Below are positions 44,663 to 52,661 of a stretch of 64,000 nt of DNA, piece after piece. How positions within the stretch are numbered: the first letter of the stretch is position 1; every line of letters begins with the position of its first letter. The notes beneath the pieces are model-generated. The model saw nothing but the letters and a program-made list of their open reading frames with translations, did no database searches and was not told the origin of the DNA. The translations under genes were made by a program, and so were the position numbers. This DNA comes from Methanomicrobiales archaeon. GTDB lineage: Archaea > Halobacteriota > Methanomicrobia > Methanomicrobiales > JACTUA01. Location: NCBI GenBank assembly GCA_030019205.1, contig JASEFH010000010.1, positions 1 to 64,000 of the forward strand. The letters run 5' to 3'.

Positions 44663-45226
44663 TCAGGTACCCGGGGCCGTTCGTTTCTCCATCGGACGGA
44701 GCTCGCCCAGGATGTGGAGGATGCGGCAGGAGTGCTCCACGGCCGAGGTGACGAGATACGCCTCTTCCAGCGTGCTGCCGCAGGAGAACGTGCCGTGCCC
44801 CCGCACGAGCACGACTGCGGCAGCGGCCAGCGCATCCGCCACGCGCTCTGCCAGCTCCTCCGACCCCGCTCTCCCTTCGATGACTGCGATGCGGGGGCAA
44901 ATCATCCCGCCCTCGACATCCTTCGGCTCAACCAGGTCCCGCACCATGGACGCGGCAACGGCGTACGGCGGGTGTACATGCAGCACCGCGCGGCGGTTCG
45001 TCCGGAGGTAGATCGCGCGGTGGACGACGGACTCCCGCGAGGCCTCGGGAGGGGGGCTGCCAGAGAACGGCACGAATACCGCGGTTCCCGGTTCGTCCAT
45101 ATAGGCCCCCGTCCGCTTGATCCAGAAGCCCTTCCCCTCGCGGACGCTGAAGTTTCCGAAGTTGCCGCCGGTCAGCCCTTCCGCGAACAGACGCCTGCCT
45201 ATCCTCGCAATCTCCGGATCCCGCAA
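44663..45226 (-). CDS. class II aldolase (fuculose-phosphate aldolase family)
   Basis: A 187-residue zinc-dependent class II aldolase/adducin-family protein. The zinc ligands are in AVLHVHPPYAVAAS and VVLVRGHGTFSCG, and the catalytic acid lies in GGNFGNFSVREG. The family includes L-fuculose-1-phosphate aldolase, which in methanogens has been linked to lactaldehyde supply for coenzyme F420. I place the start at TTG 45226, six bases after a GAGGTG site; GTG 45235 abuts that site. Its first 28 bases overlap the glycosylase gene. It is the last gene of a four-gene operon. Confidence 0.85.
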   Translation of the reverse strand: MRDPEIARIGRRLFAEGLTGGNFGNFSVREGKGFWIKRTGAYMDEPGTAVFVPFSGSPPPEASRESVVHRAIYLRTNRRAVLHVHPPYAVAASMVRDLVEPKDVEGGMICPRIAVIEGRAGSEELAERVADALAAAAVVLVRGHGTFSCGSTLEEAYLVTSAVEHSCRILHILGELRPMEKRTAPGT

Positions 45227-45831
45227 CTGTCGCACCTCTTCTTTGCACAGCGCTCTTTGGCGTACTCCACGATGTGGGCATGGCTCTGGCGGCATGCCTC
45301 GGGGTCTCCCGATACGGCGTTCTCGAACGCACGGCGGAGTGCATCGCGATTCCCCGGAATGCCCGCACAGCGGCATATCCTCTCCGTATACGCATCCATG
45401 ACAAAGCAGGGGCGGGAGAAGCCATAGCAGAGGATGCTGTCCGCCGTCTCTTCCCCAACGCCGTGTACGGAGAGCAGCTGCTGCCGTAGCTCGGCGGTGG
45501 TCATCTCCTGCATCCGCTCCACGCCCCCGCACGTGCGTACGTGTCGCGCCAGGTTCTGGAGGCGCCGCGCCTTTACCCGGTAGAAACCGCTGCTGCGGAT
45601 GGCACGCTCCACCACGTCAGCGGGTGCATCGCATAGCCGGTCCAGGGAGAGTAGCCCCACCTCGCGGAGCCGTTCCAGCGCCCTCTCCACGTTCTCCCAG
45701 CGGGTCTGCTGCGTCAGGATCGCACCGATCATCACGCCGTCCGGATCGGAGTCCCACCATTCGATGCGGCCGTATTCCGAGGATAGGAGGCGGAGGATCT
45801 CCGCTGCCTTACCTGAACTGGATGCCGACAT
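45199..45831 (-). CDS. HhH-GPD DNA glycosylase, endonuclease III-related (COG2231/MagIII-like)
   Basis: A 210-residue base-excision repair glycosylase. The helix-hairpin-helix is LLSVHGVGEETADSILCYGF and the catalytic aspartate is in CFVMDAYTERICR. The position of the catalytic lysine of true endonuclease III (GVGRKTAN) is Glu or Thr here, so the enzyme is probably monofunctional without lyase activity. Four cysteines near the C-terminus (EAC, ERCAKKRCDSC) suggest an iron-sulfur cluster with unusual spacing. ILTQQTRWENVERAL is the HhH-GPD entry motif. It overlaps both neighbours by about 25 bases. Confidence 0.87.
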   Translation of the reverse strand: MSASSSGKAAEILRLLSSEYGRIEWWDSDPDGVMIGAILTQQTRWENVERALERLREVGLLSLDRLCDAPADVVERAIRSSGFYRVKARRLQNLARHVRTCGGVERMQEMTTAELRQQLLSVHGVGEETADSILCYGFSRPCFVMDAYTERICRCAGIPGNRDALRRAFENAVSGDPEACRQSHAHIVEYAKERCAKKRCDSCGIRRLRG

Positions 45832-46459
45832 CCTTCATCCTGTTGAACCGGGCGATGTTGAGAAGGACGGGGGTGATGCTCTCCACCATGGACGATGCGC
45901 GAAGCGGCCCGGCGTCGAACGCACGCAGGTTCGGCATCGAAGCCACCAGGTCCATGACCTGCCGCTTCGCCTGCGGATCGTCGCCGCATACCGCGACAGA
46001 GTAGTCCAGGGACTCGCCGATCGCCTTCCAGCGGTTCGCAGCGATGTTGTTGAAAGCGGTGCAGACCCGGGCGCTCTCCGGGAGGAGACTCTGAATCAGC
46101 ATGCCCGCGGAGCCTTCGGGAGGAGGCGCATAGTAAAAGCAATCGGACCGCTCGATCGGGTTCACGGGGCTGATCACGATCTTGTCCTCGAATCCGCTGA
46201 TGCTCTGGAGCGTGGACGCCACATGCTTGAAGGGAATGGCGAGAACCACGATATCGGCTTCGTCCACGGCGCCCTGGTTGTCCGCCCCCCTGCAGGCTGC
46301 TCGGAGCCCCCGCGCCTTCAGCGCCTGCACCGTCAGGTCGCTCGCCTCGCAGGCCTTCCGCTCCTCGCGGGAGCCGAGGATCACTTCGTGGTGCAGCGAG
46401 AGCCGGAGCGCCATTCCTTCGCCGATGTCCCCGGTTCCGCCCAGGATACCTATCTTCAC
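45809..46459 (-). CDS. npdG: F420H2:NADP+ oxidoreductase
   Basis: A 216-residue F420-dependent NADP reductase (Fno), which passes hydride between F420H2 and NADP+. The Rossmann motif is MKIGILGGTGDIGEGMALRL, with the NADP phosphate-binding region VILGSREERKACEAS. Further family marks are VVLAIPFKHVASTLQSI, VISPVNPIERSD, the F420-binding stretch around CTAFNNIAANRW and the closing MVESITPVLLNIARFN. It overlaps thioredoxin by four bases and the glycosylase by 23 bases. NADPH made here could feed the thioredoxin system. Confidence 0.93.
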   Translation of the reverse strand: MKIGILGGTGDIGEGMALRLSLHHEVILGSREERKACEASDLTVQALKARGLRAACRGADNQGAVDEADIVVLAIPFKHVASTLQSISGFEDKIVISPVNPIERSDCFYYAPPPEGSAGMLIQSLLPESARVCTAFNNIAANRWKAIGESLDYSVAVCGDDPQAKRQVMDLVASMPNLRAFDAGPLRASSMVESITPVLLNIARFNRMKDVGIQFR

Positions 46460-46731
46460 TCTTCCACCAGCGGCTGCAGCAGGATTTCCAGGGTCTGTGC
46501 GGTGGTGAGCCCTTCCAGGGTCTGCACGACCCTGCCGTCCTTCTCGATGATCAGGGTGGGAACCACCTGGATCCCGTAGCGTTCGGCCTCGTCCATATGC
46601 TCGTCCACGTTGATCTTCCGGATATCCACCTTATCTCCCATCCGGGTCGCCAGCTCGTCGATCATGGGTGACTGCCGTTTGCACGGACCGCACCAGTCTG
46701 CGTAAAAATCTATCAGAACGGGTTTACTCAT
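46456..46731 (-). CDS. thioredoxin
   Basis: A 91-residue thioredoxin. The active site is FYADWCGPCKRQSP, with the cis-proline in IQVVPTLIIEKDGR. It is a stand-alone cytoplasmic thioredoxin of near-normal length. The start at 46731 has GAGGTGG about nine bases upstream. It is the first gene of the operon with npdG, a DNA glycosylase and a class II aldolase. No thioredoxin reductase is present in the window; in methanogens this can be ferredoxin- or F420-dependent. Confidence 0.92.
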   Translation of the reverse strand: MSKPVLIDFYADWCGPCKRQSPMIDELATRMGDKVDIRKINVDEHMDEAERYGIQVVPTLIIEKDGRVVQTLEGLTTAQTLEILLQPLVEE

Positions 46732-47251
46732 ATGCAATCCCACCTCGCGTTGCAGCAGGGGAAGATAAACGTTCTCATCTTCCCTCCTGCCCAGCGAATC
46801 TCGCTTTCGCTTCGAGAGATACAAGGAGTTACTCTTTCAATATATATTGAGGTTCTGGTACGGGAATATCCGCGGCATGGGAGAAGACGGGAGGACTCTC
46901 TCATGTTCGCCTGTGCACGGACCCATCGCACCGATCGGGAGGGTAAGGGAGTGCCCCTCTTCCGGGCCCTCGCTCCCCGCCGGAACGATAATCCGCAGGA
47001 CAGGATGCCTCATTATTGCGAGTAAAATGCATGGCAGTCGATCATTCGATCGACTCTGCAGAATCTTGGGATGATGTCCCTGTAAAGCCGGATCATTCCT
47101 GCAGAGAGGCACGCGGTAGCATACGGTTATCAGGTGTGCTCTAATCCATGGTTATTATCGTTATATCGGCATATTTATATAAAATAAATTGTATGGTGGC
47201 GGCCGCAGCCTGCCGGATCATGCGCTCCGGCAGGTTGCAGGAAGAGAGAGA
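46732..47251. other. intergenic region with promoters for divergent genes
   Basis: About 520 bases. The left side holds an AT-rich TTTCAATATATATTGAGG (46826-46843), a nearly palindromic element suited to the minus-strand thioredoxin operon promoter. The right side has the TATA-like CATATTTATATAAAATA (47169-47185) for the DUF2795 gene. The middle shows no gene. Confidence 0.5.
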
Positions 47252-47503
47252 ATGGCACGAAGAGGAGAAGAAATGGAGCCCTCGGTTCGGGGTGGCGAAG
47301 AGTCGCTCCGGACGCCGGGAAGCGCCTCGCAGTTCCAGTCCTACACCAAGGGGATCGACTACCCGAAGTCCAAGCGGGAGGTAGTCGAGTACATGCGGAG
47401 GATGAACGCTCCCGACGAAGTCATCCGTGAGGCAGAATCCCTGCCGGATCAGGAGTTCCGCTCTGCCGCCGAGCTGAGTCAGGCATTCGGGAAGATCAGA
47501 TAA
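47252..47503 (+). CDS. DUF2795-like small protein
   Basis: An 83-residue protein. The C-terminal 55 residues match the DUF2795 pattern: a KGIDYPKSKREVVEYMRRMN start, a helix APDEVIREAESLPDQEF and the closing RSAAELSQAFGKIR. The family is small, helical and of unknown function. Two starts are possible, ATG 47252 and ATG 47273; the latter has GAGGAG five bases upstream, the former AGGAAGAG. The promoter TATA lies near 47170-47182. It is monocistronic. Confidence 0.75.
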   Translation: MARRGEEMEPSVRGGEESLRTPGSASQFQSYTKGIDYPKSKREVVEYMRRMNAPDEVIREAESLPDQEFRSAAELSQAFGKIR

Positions 47504-48249
47504 CTCTGTGAGCCATACCTGCCACCCCAAATTTTTCACGGTGCGTATTCGCAACCGAAGGTTCTCGAACAGCAATCCCATCTCCACAGCCTGACCGCAG
47601 GCGGCTCTCCTTCGGCGCAGTGATCAGGGTATCCGCGATCCCGCTGCAATGCACACCGCCGCCGCGCGCCGAATATGCGCAGGCCATCCCGCATGCGTCC
47701 CCGAATCAAAATACTGCTTCCGGGAAACATTCAGCCGCTCCAACCCCTCCAAAAGGGAGAGGTGCCGCCAGGGCAGCCCACGAACGCACACCGCACAGGG
47801 GCGTGTTCCGCGGCGTTCAGGGCAGGAGATCCCCGCCCTTGACATTCGCCGGAATGCCTGCGATGGGGGCAGATGCTCCATCCAGGAGGCACCCCCCCCG
47901 AGGACGGCTACCATCAACCCGCCTGACATGCGGGCAGAGTCGCACACCGTTGAAGGGGAGGATGACGAAGGCAGGGACACGTGCTCCGCCCTCCTTCACC
48001 GCCATGGAGAGGGGGATCCGATCGGAGCGTGCCGGAGTGCCCCGTATCTGGCGGACCGGGAAGAGGTAAATCGTTAACACCATCGATCGCTGGCGGTGTG
48101 ATCTGCTGCCGGGGACGTCTGCGGAGGACAGGGAGGGTTTCCGTGAATGCTCTGCCGGAGCAGCATGGGGATAGGGGCGCCCGCGAGCCGCACCGGGGCT
48201 GTCTGCGCTGTTCACGCCCCGTCACCCGAAAAGATGAATGGATTCGCCC
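47504..48249. other. gene-free spacer
   Basis: About 750 bases with no convincing gene. A CCCTCCAAAAGGGAG hairpin lies near 47746-47760. Overlapping open frames on both strands have no recognisable protein character. Confidence 0.5.
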
Positions 48250-49764
48250 TCAGCGGGAGAGGATGGTCATGATGATCCGACCGTAGGCCGGGCGCGTCAC
48301 GAGCACCCCGATGAGAACGCCAATGATGGTGACGATGGCAAATCCGCGGAGCGTTGAGAGATCCATCAGCACCAGGGGCAGCATGGCGATGACGACCGTC
48401 GCGGCGGCGACGACGATGATGCCGAGCGCCCGCGAGAGCCTCTTTAAGTAGAGGTTCGGGGAGGGCACGCGCCCTTCATGCAGCACCTCGTCGGTGATCA
48501 CCACCAGCTGATCGATGCCCGTGCCCAGCACCGCGATGATACCGGCAATCGCCGCCAGATCGAGCTGCTGGATGAAGCGGGCGATCCCGAGCAGGATGAT
48601 GATCTCGGCAACGTTGATGGCCATCATGGGGAAGACGACCATCGGTTCGCGGTAGCGGAAGTAGACCACCGCCCCGACAGTCAGGACCGCCAGGATGCCG
48701 GCGTACAGGCACATTGTCTTGAAGTGGTCACCGAGCGAGGCGGGGACGGATCCGGAGCCCGCCACCGAGACCTCCACGGGGAGCGCACCGGCCCGGAGGT
48801 GGATCTCGAGGGCCATCGCCCGATCGAGGGCCTCCTGTCCGGCGCCCGTCGAGGCGGAGAGGACGCGAACGGGACCGGATCGGAGCTGGTTTGCCAGATC
48901 GGGGCTGAGCGGAGCGGAATAGACCGATCGATTGTCGAGCAGCATGATCAGCTCGTGGTTGTCGGGATCGTTCACCGCATTGTGGTCGATGGCAGCCCGG
49001 CGGAAGGCGGCAGCCCCTTCGTCGGAGAGGGTGAAGGGAACGCCCCAGGTGCCCTGTTGCGGATCCCGCTCCGGCACCCCGACGCTGGTGATCGCGTCCC
49101 CGAAGAGCACATGCTCGGTCTGGTTGCCCGAGGTCACGATCCGGATCTCGAACTTGCCCTGCTTGCCCACGATGTCGCGCGCCGTTGTCATGTCCACACC
49201 GGCCAGCTCCACCCGCACATAGCGCGCGATCCCCGAGAGCGAGGTGAGCGTGTTTACCTTCGCGTCACGGGTGCCCAGGCTGTTCAGCTTGTCTTCCAGG
49301 ATCCGCTTTACGTCGTCCGCCGTCGCGCGGGAGACCCCCTGCTCGTAGGAGACGAGCTGCCCCCCGGAGGCCGAGAAGGCGGAGGCGAGCTCGGGTTCGG
49401 TGTAGAGCCTGCGGATCTCGAGCTTGTTCTCCTCGACAAGGTAGACCTCGGCGTCAAGCCGTTTCTGCAGATCGCCGACGAAGTCCTGGACTGGGCGATC
49501 CGTGTCGAAGCCGGCGATCACCGCCTTGAACTCCAGCTGGAGCCAGGCCCCGCCCTCCAGGTCGAGCCCGAACTGGAGCGCCGTTGCCGGTTTGCCGTCA
49601 TCGATGTGAGGGAATATGGCAATCAGGGAGGCGATCGTGAGGATGACCACCAGAAGCACGCGCCAGTCGCGGAGCAGCCGTTTCACGTCATCTGCTCGCA
49701 CGGAACCGCCATCCTCGGGCTTATCGCTCCCCGCCTTCTGCTTCTTCGCACCTCTGTGCTTCAT
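48250..49764 (-). CDS. secD: protein translocase subunit SecD
   Basis: A 504-residue RND-type membrane protein that aids Sec-dependent protein export. The first transmembrane helix is at about 36-56 (LLVVILTIASLIAIFPHI), followed by the signature LQFGLDLEGGAWLQLEF, a large extracytoplasmic P1 domain and five C-terminal helices (AGILAVLTVGAVVYF, ... VTIIGVLIGVLVTRP). AGIIAVLGTGIDQLVVITDE is the conserved motif within the fourth helix. The start overlaps the secF stop by four bases. A charged tail (MKHRGAKKQKAGSDKPED) precedes the first helix. Confidence 0.95.
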   Translation of the reverse strand: MKHRGAKKQKAGSDKPEDGGSVRADDVKRLLRDWRVLLVVILTIASLIAIFPHIDDGKPATALQFGLDLEGGAWLQLEFKAVIAGFDTDRPVQDFVGDLQKRLDAEVYLVEENKLEIRRLYTEPELASAFSASGGQLVSYEQGVSRATADDVKRILEDKLNSLGTRDAKVNTLTSLSGIARYVRVELAGVDMTTARDIVGKQGKFEIRIVTSGNQTEHVLFGDAITSVGVPERDPQQGTWGVPFTLSDEGAAAFRRAAIDHNAVNDPDNHELIMLLDNRSVYSAPLSPDLANQLRSGPVRVLSASTGAGQEALDRAMALEIHLRAGALPVEVSVAGSGSVPASLGDHFKTMCLYAGILAVLTVGAVVYFRYREPMVVFPMMAINVAEIIILLGIARFIQQLDLAAIAGIIAVLGTGIDQLVVITDEVLHEGRVPSPNLYLKRLSRALGIIVVAAATVVIAMLPLVLMDLSTLRGFAIVTIIGVLIGVLVTRPAYGRIIMTILSR

Positions 49765-50618
49765 CGTGCCTCACTCCTCTGCACATGCCACTTCAGGAGC
49801 CCGGCATTGGTCATCCAAGTGTTCATCAGGTCGACCGCGAGTCCGATGAGGAGAACGGAGGAGATCTCCATGATGACCGGAATCTGACCCAAGAACGACA
49901 CCGCCCACATGGCGGCGATCGCCGCGAGCGTGGTGGTGGTCATGATGATACCCGTGCGGTAGGCGCCGGCGAACCTCTCCTCGAGCTTTCCCTTCCGCTT
50001 GAGCACGCGGGTGGTGAGCAGGATGTCGCTGTCCACCGAATAGCCGATGAGCATCAGGAGGGCGGCGGTGGTGCCGAGGGAGAGGGGGATGCCCACGAGA
50101 TCCATGACGGCAGCAGTGACTGCGATGTCCGCGAACGCCGACAGGACCACGGCGAACGACGGGACAACGGCTCGGAAGGCGACAAAGACCACGATGGACA
50201 TGCCGATGAAGGAGATCGCGAGGGCGAGCAGCGCCTGCTGCTGTAAAGTCTTTCCGAACGTCTCCCCGATCTGGTCGATCTTGGCGTCGGGGTAGCGTTC
50301 ATTGACGAACGCGATCAGCGACTGGAGGTCGTCATCGCTCATCGGCTCGAACTTCAGGTAGTAGCCGGTTGACTGCCCCCCCTGGAGGGGGGTGATGAGG
50401 GGATAGGCGGCGAACGTCGAGATCAGAGTTTCTTCGGTATCGGTTGTATGGAGGGTGACCGCTGTCCCCCCGGCGAAGTCAAGGCCTGGCTCCACCGGCA
50501 GACCGATCGTTGCGATGTTGTAGGTGAGCAGGGCCAGGGCAACCATCAGGATGATTGCCGGGATGACGACCATCTGCTTTGGGGTGTAGCGGTTCACGTC
50601 ATACGTGAAAAATCCCAT
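49761..50618 (-). CDS. secF: protein translocase subunit SecF
   Basis: A 285-residue SecF partner of SecD. It begins MGFFTYDVNRYTPKQMVVIP with the first helix, then shows the signature LPVEPGLDFAGGTAVTLHTT. The C-terminal helices contain AFADIAVTAAVMDLVGIPLS and MLIGYSVDSDILLTTRVLKR, the conserved motif of RND-type SecF. secF precedes secD, the archaeal gene order, and the two overlap by four bases. It is divergent from the DUF2551 gene, with an AT-rich promoter region between. Confidence 0.95.
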   Translation of the reverse strand: MGFFTYDVNRYTPKQMVVIPAIILMVALALLTYNIATIGLPVEPGLDFAGGTAVTLHTTDTEETLISTFAAYPLITPLQGGQSTGYYLKFEPMSDDDLQSLIAFVNERYPDAKIDQIGETFGKTLQQQALLALAISFIGMSIVVFVAFRAVVPSFAVVLSAFADIAVTAAVMDLVGIPLSLGTTAALLMLIGYSVDSDILLTTRVLKRKGKLEERFAGAYRTGIIMTTTTLAAIAAMWAVSFLGQIPVIMEISSVLLIGLAVDLMNTWMTNAGLLKWHVQRSEAR

Positions 50619-50749
50619 ACCATATCATTTTATCAAGATAACCATATAAGATTTGGTTGTTTTCCAGGAGTAAAAATGGAAGCCAAAGCCTCGTTTATAC
50701 CATCGAGAGAAAGAAAACATTTATATAAAATCTGGAGTCAAACGCAGTT
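50619..50749. promoter_or_regulatory. divergent promoter between secF and DUF2551 gene
   Basis: This 131-base AT-rich gap contains CATTTATATAAAATC (about 50718-50732), which lies about 20-30 bases before the plus-strand ATG at 50750, and TCATTTTATC near 50624-50634 on the secF side. Both suit archaeal TATA elements, giving short or leaderless messages. Confidence 0.5.
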
Positions 50750-51064
50750 ATGAAATTTCCGTCTGATATCAGAAAAGATATCGAGGCCCGCCTCATCGGA
50801 TATCTCTCACGGGATCGGACCGGAATCAGACGCGAATTGCTGGGGCTGTTCCTTCGGATAAAAGCTCTCACGATACCGCAGATCTACAATGCCCTCAAGA
50901 ACCGATTCTCCATCAGTTACCACCAGGTGGCGTCCATGGTGGGTATCATCGCCTCCAAACTGGGCATCCTCCGCCTTACCCGGAATGCTGAAGGCACGAA
51001 CACCCTGTACGAGCTCAAGGAACAGTACGTCGACATGGTCCGACGCATCGTTTCCAGCGCGTGA
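50750..51064 (+). CDS. DUF2551 winged-helix protein
   Basis: A 104-residue protein of the archaeal DUF2551 family. It has the look of a small winged helix: SDIRKDIEARLIGYLSRDRT, GLFLRIKALTIPQIYNALKN and YHQVASMVGIIASKLGILRL, then a wing-like TRNAEGTNTLYELKE. It is probably a DNA-binding regulator with unknown targets. It lies just before a cluster with archease. Confidence 0.82.
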   Translation: MKFPSDIRKDIEARLIGYLSRDRTGIRRELLGLFLRIKALTIPQIYNALKNRFSISYHQVASMVGIIASKLGILRLTRNAEGTNTLYELKEQYVDMVRRIVSSA

Positions 51065-51092
51065 GACGCGCCGGCTGCTTCTCCTCCTTCCC

Positions 51093-51386
51093 ATGGCGCA
51101 TGACCCCGATCCGGCAGTCCCTGCCGATTCAAGCGGCGATTCCGCTTCTCCGGCGATTCAGGTGACAGAGGAGGTCCGGTCCTATATCAAGTCGCGGAGG
51201 TGCAACTTCCGGCTTTCGACCTCCTGCGGGGGGGCCATTCTTCTCCCCGTCAGCGTGAAGCCCCCCAAACCGACCGACATCCAGATCAGCGTCGGCGATT
51301 ACACCCTGTACGTATCGCGCTACCAGGCACGGGATCTCCGCACCATTCACCGGGGGATGATCCCGAGACATTATATGTACTACTGA
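51093..51386 (+). CDS. small conserved-looking hypothetical protein
   Basis: A 97-residue protein. The first 25 residues are polar and disordered, and the rest is compact: VTEEVRSYIKSRRCNFRLST, then GAILLPVSVKPPKPTDIQIS, then a strand DYTLYVSRYQARDLRTIHRG and the end MIPRHYMYY. I do not recognise the family. It lies 28 bases after DUF2551 and 14 bases before archease, so it is likely in one transcription unit with both. Confidence 0.72.
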   Translation: MAHDPDPAVPADSSGDSASPAIQVTEEVRSYIKSRRCNFRLSTSCGGAILLPVSVKPPKPTDIQISVGDYTLYVSRYQARDLRTIHRGMIPRHYMYY

Positions 51387-51400
51387 AATCCCGACCTGCC

Positions 51401-51805
51401 ATGCCGTACGAAGAACTCGAACACACAGCCGATGTACGGATCCGGGTGAGGGGGGAGTCCATCCCCCATCTCTTCGGAGAGGCGGCGCGGGCGATGTTCC
51501 AGACCATGTACGGGCCCTGCACGGGGAGGTCGATCTCCCGCACCATCGTCCTGGAGTGCGCCGATCCCGAGTGCCTGCTCGCCGATCTCCTGTCCGAGCT
51601 GCTCTTCGTCTCGGAGGTGGAGGATGTCGTCTTCTGCTCGTTCACGGTGGAGATCGCGGGGGCGCGCCTACGGGCGGAGGGCTTCGGAGAGCCGCTCGAC
51701 CGCACGCGGCACGCAGGACGGGAGATCAAGGGAATCTCCTACTCCGGCCTCCGCATCCAGGAGAAGGACGGGGAGTACTCCGTTGACATTATCTTCGACG
51801 TCTGA
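51401..51805 (+). CDS. archease, RtcB activator
   Basis: A 134-residue archease. The family start PYEELEHTADVRIRVRGESI is present, with LLADLLSELLFVSEVEDVVF in the middle and GREIKGISYSGLRIQEKDGE plus VDIIFDV at the end. The acidic residues of the metal site are in EHTAD and the closing DIIFDV. Archease promotes guanylylation and turnover of the RNA ligase RtcB, whose gene is only 860 bases downstream. The gene lies 14 bases after the hypothetical at 51093. Confidence 0.95.
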   Translation: MPYEELEHTADVRIRVRGESIPHLFGEAARAMFQTMYGPCTGRSISRTIVLECADPECLLADLLSELLFVSEVEDVVFCSFTVEIAGARLRAEGFGEPLDRTRHAGREIKGISYSGLRIQEKDGEYSVDIIFDV

Positions 51806-52335
51806 AGAGATCGTCGCTTCTGCGGCGACCGTTCCGCTCGCGATCGCACTACGCACGCATTCCGTAACAGAAAGGGGCGTTCCATCGGAGAGCCGGGCCG
51901 TGCGATGTCCCCGATATCCCTCCCTTCGAGGCTGTCGTATCAGCGGGCGCGATTCCGGATCCGCACGGGAGCATCGTCCCCGGGGTGCGAGGGAAATGGG
52001 AGGAGGCAGGTTCGCCCCATCTTCTCCCCTTCGGTTCGATGAGGCAGGTGATCGAGACCCCCTGCTGGATCCGCCAGGTCTCTCATTCTGTGTCTGTAGC
52101 CTCCTGATCGTGAGAAAACCGCCCGGGCTGCCATCCATCGAGCTGCAGCATCTTCACCTCCACCTGCCCGCCCCAACCCCATGCACGGGAGATGGGGGCG
52201 GGCCCCGGGCGGTCCTGCAAGGATGCCCCGGCCCCGCATGACGAATGATGCTCATTTTTATCCACGCCGATTCCCGAAGGATCCATAGAACGCAGACTTT
52301 ATGCCCGACTGCATCCGTACTACCACACACGGGGT
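51806..52335. other. gene-free spacer
   Basis: About 530 bases between archease and the zinc protein. No convincing gene. A TATA-like ACTTTATGCC (about 52293-52302) lies 35-45 bases before the ATG at 52336. Several GC-rich inverted repeats occur, none strong enough to list. Confidence 0.5.
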
Positions 52336-52536
52336 ATGGGAAGACACGTCTGCTCCCGCTGCGGCATCGCCCTGAACGAGAAGAGTACGTATCTCGGGTA
52401 CGTCCGCGGCTATCGCTGCGTCCCGTGCGGAAAGTACTTCTGCCAGCGGTGCATGCGAACCAGAAAGGCGCTGGTCCGGGTGCGGAAGACCTGCCCCCTC
52501 TGCAGCCGCGAGCTCACCGACATGTTTGACGTTTAG
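52336..52536 (+). CDS. small eight-cysteine zinc-binding protein
   Basis: A 66-residue protein dominated by cysteine pairs: C6-x2-C9, C28-x2-C31, C36-x2-C39, C53-x2-C56. The order of four CxxC pairs is typical of a two-zinc cross-brace (RING- or FYVE-like) or of two zinc ribbons. The segment between pairs is basic (MRTRKALVRVRKT), suited to RNA or protein binding. The gene lies 125 bases before rtcB on the same strand and has its own TATA-like box. It may accompany the RNA ligase, but no function is known. Confidence 0.78.
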   Translation: MGRHVCSRCGIALNEKSTYLGYVRGYRCVPCGKYFCQRCMRTRKALVRVRKTCPLCSRELTDMFDV

Positions 52537-52661
52537 GCCTGGCATCCCCCGCGGGAGCGGCAGGCGACCGCATGCTTCCCGGGAGAACACAAATATTATC
52601 GTATCCGTCCAATACGTACCAGCGCGGATGCCGCGGGCAGGCGCGGCATCGGGGTGAGGTC

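Noticed and set aside
43830-45011. 393-codon plus-strand frame
   Set aside because: It covers spacer repeats and then runs antisense to the class II aldolase; no domain is seen.
45228-45236. Repeat core CTGTCGCAC at the start of the class II aldolase gene
   Set aside because: It is within coding DNA, lacks the flanking C/G-rich arms and is likely coincidental.
44663-45532. 289-residue form of the class II aldolase
   Set aside because: The extra N-terminus lies in the shadow of the glycosylase gene; the TTG at 45226 has a proper ribosome binding site.
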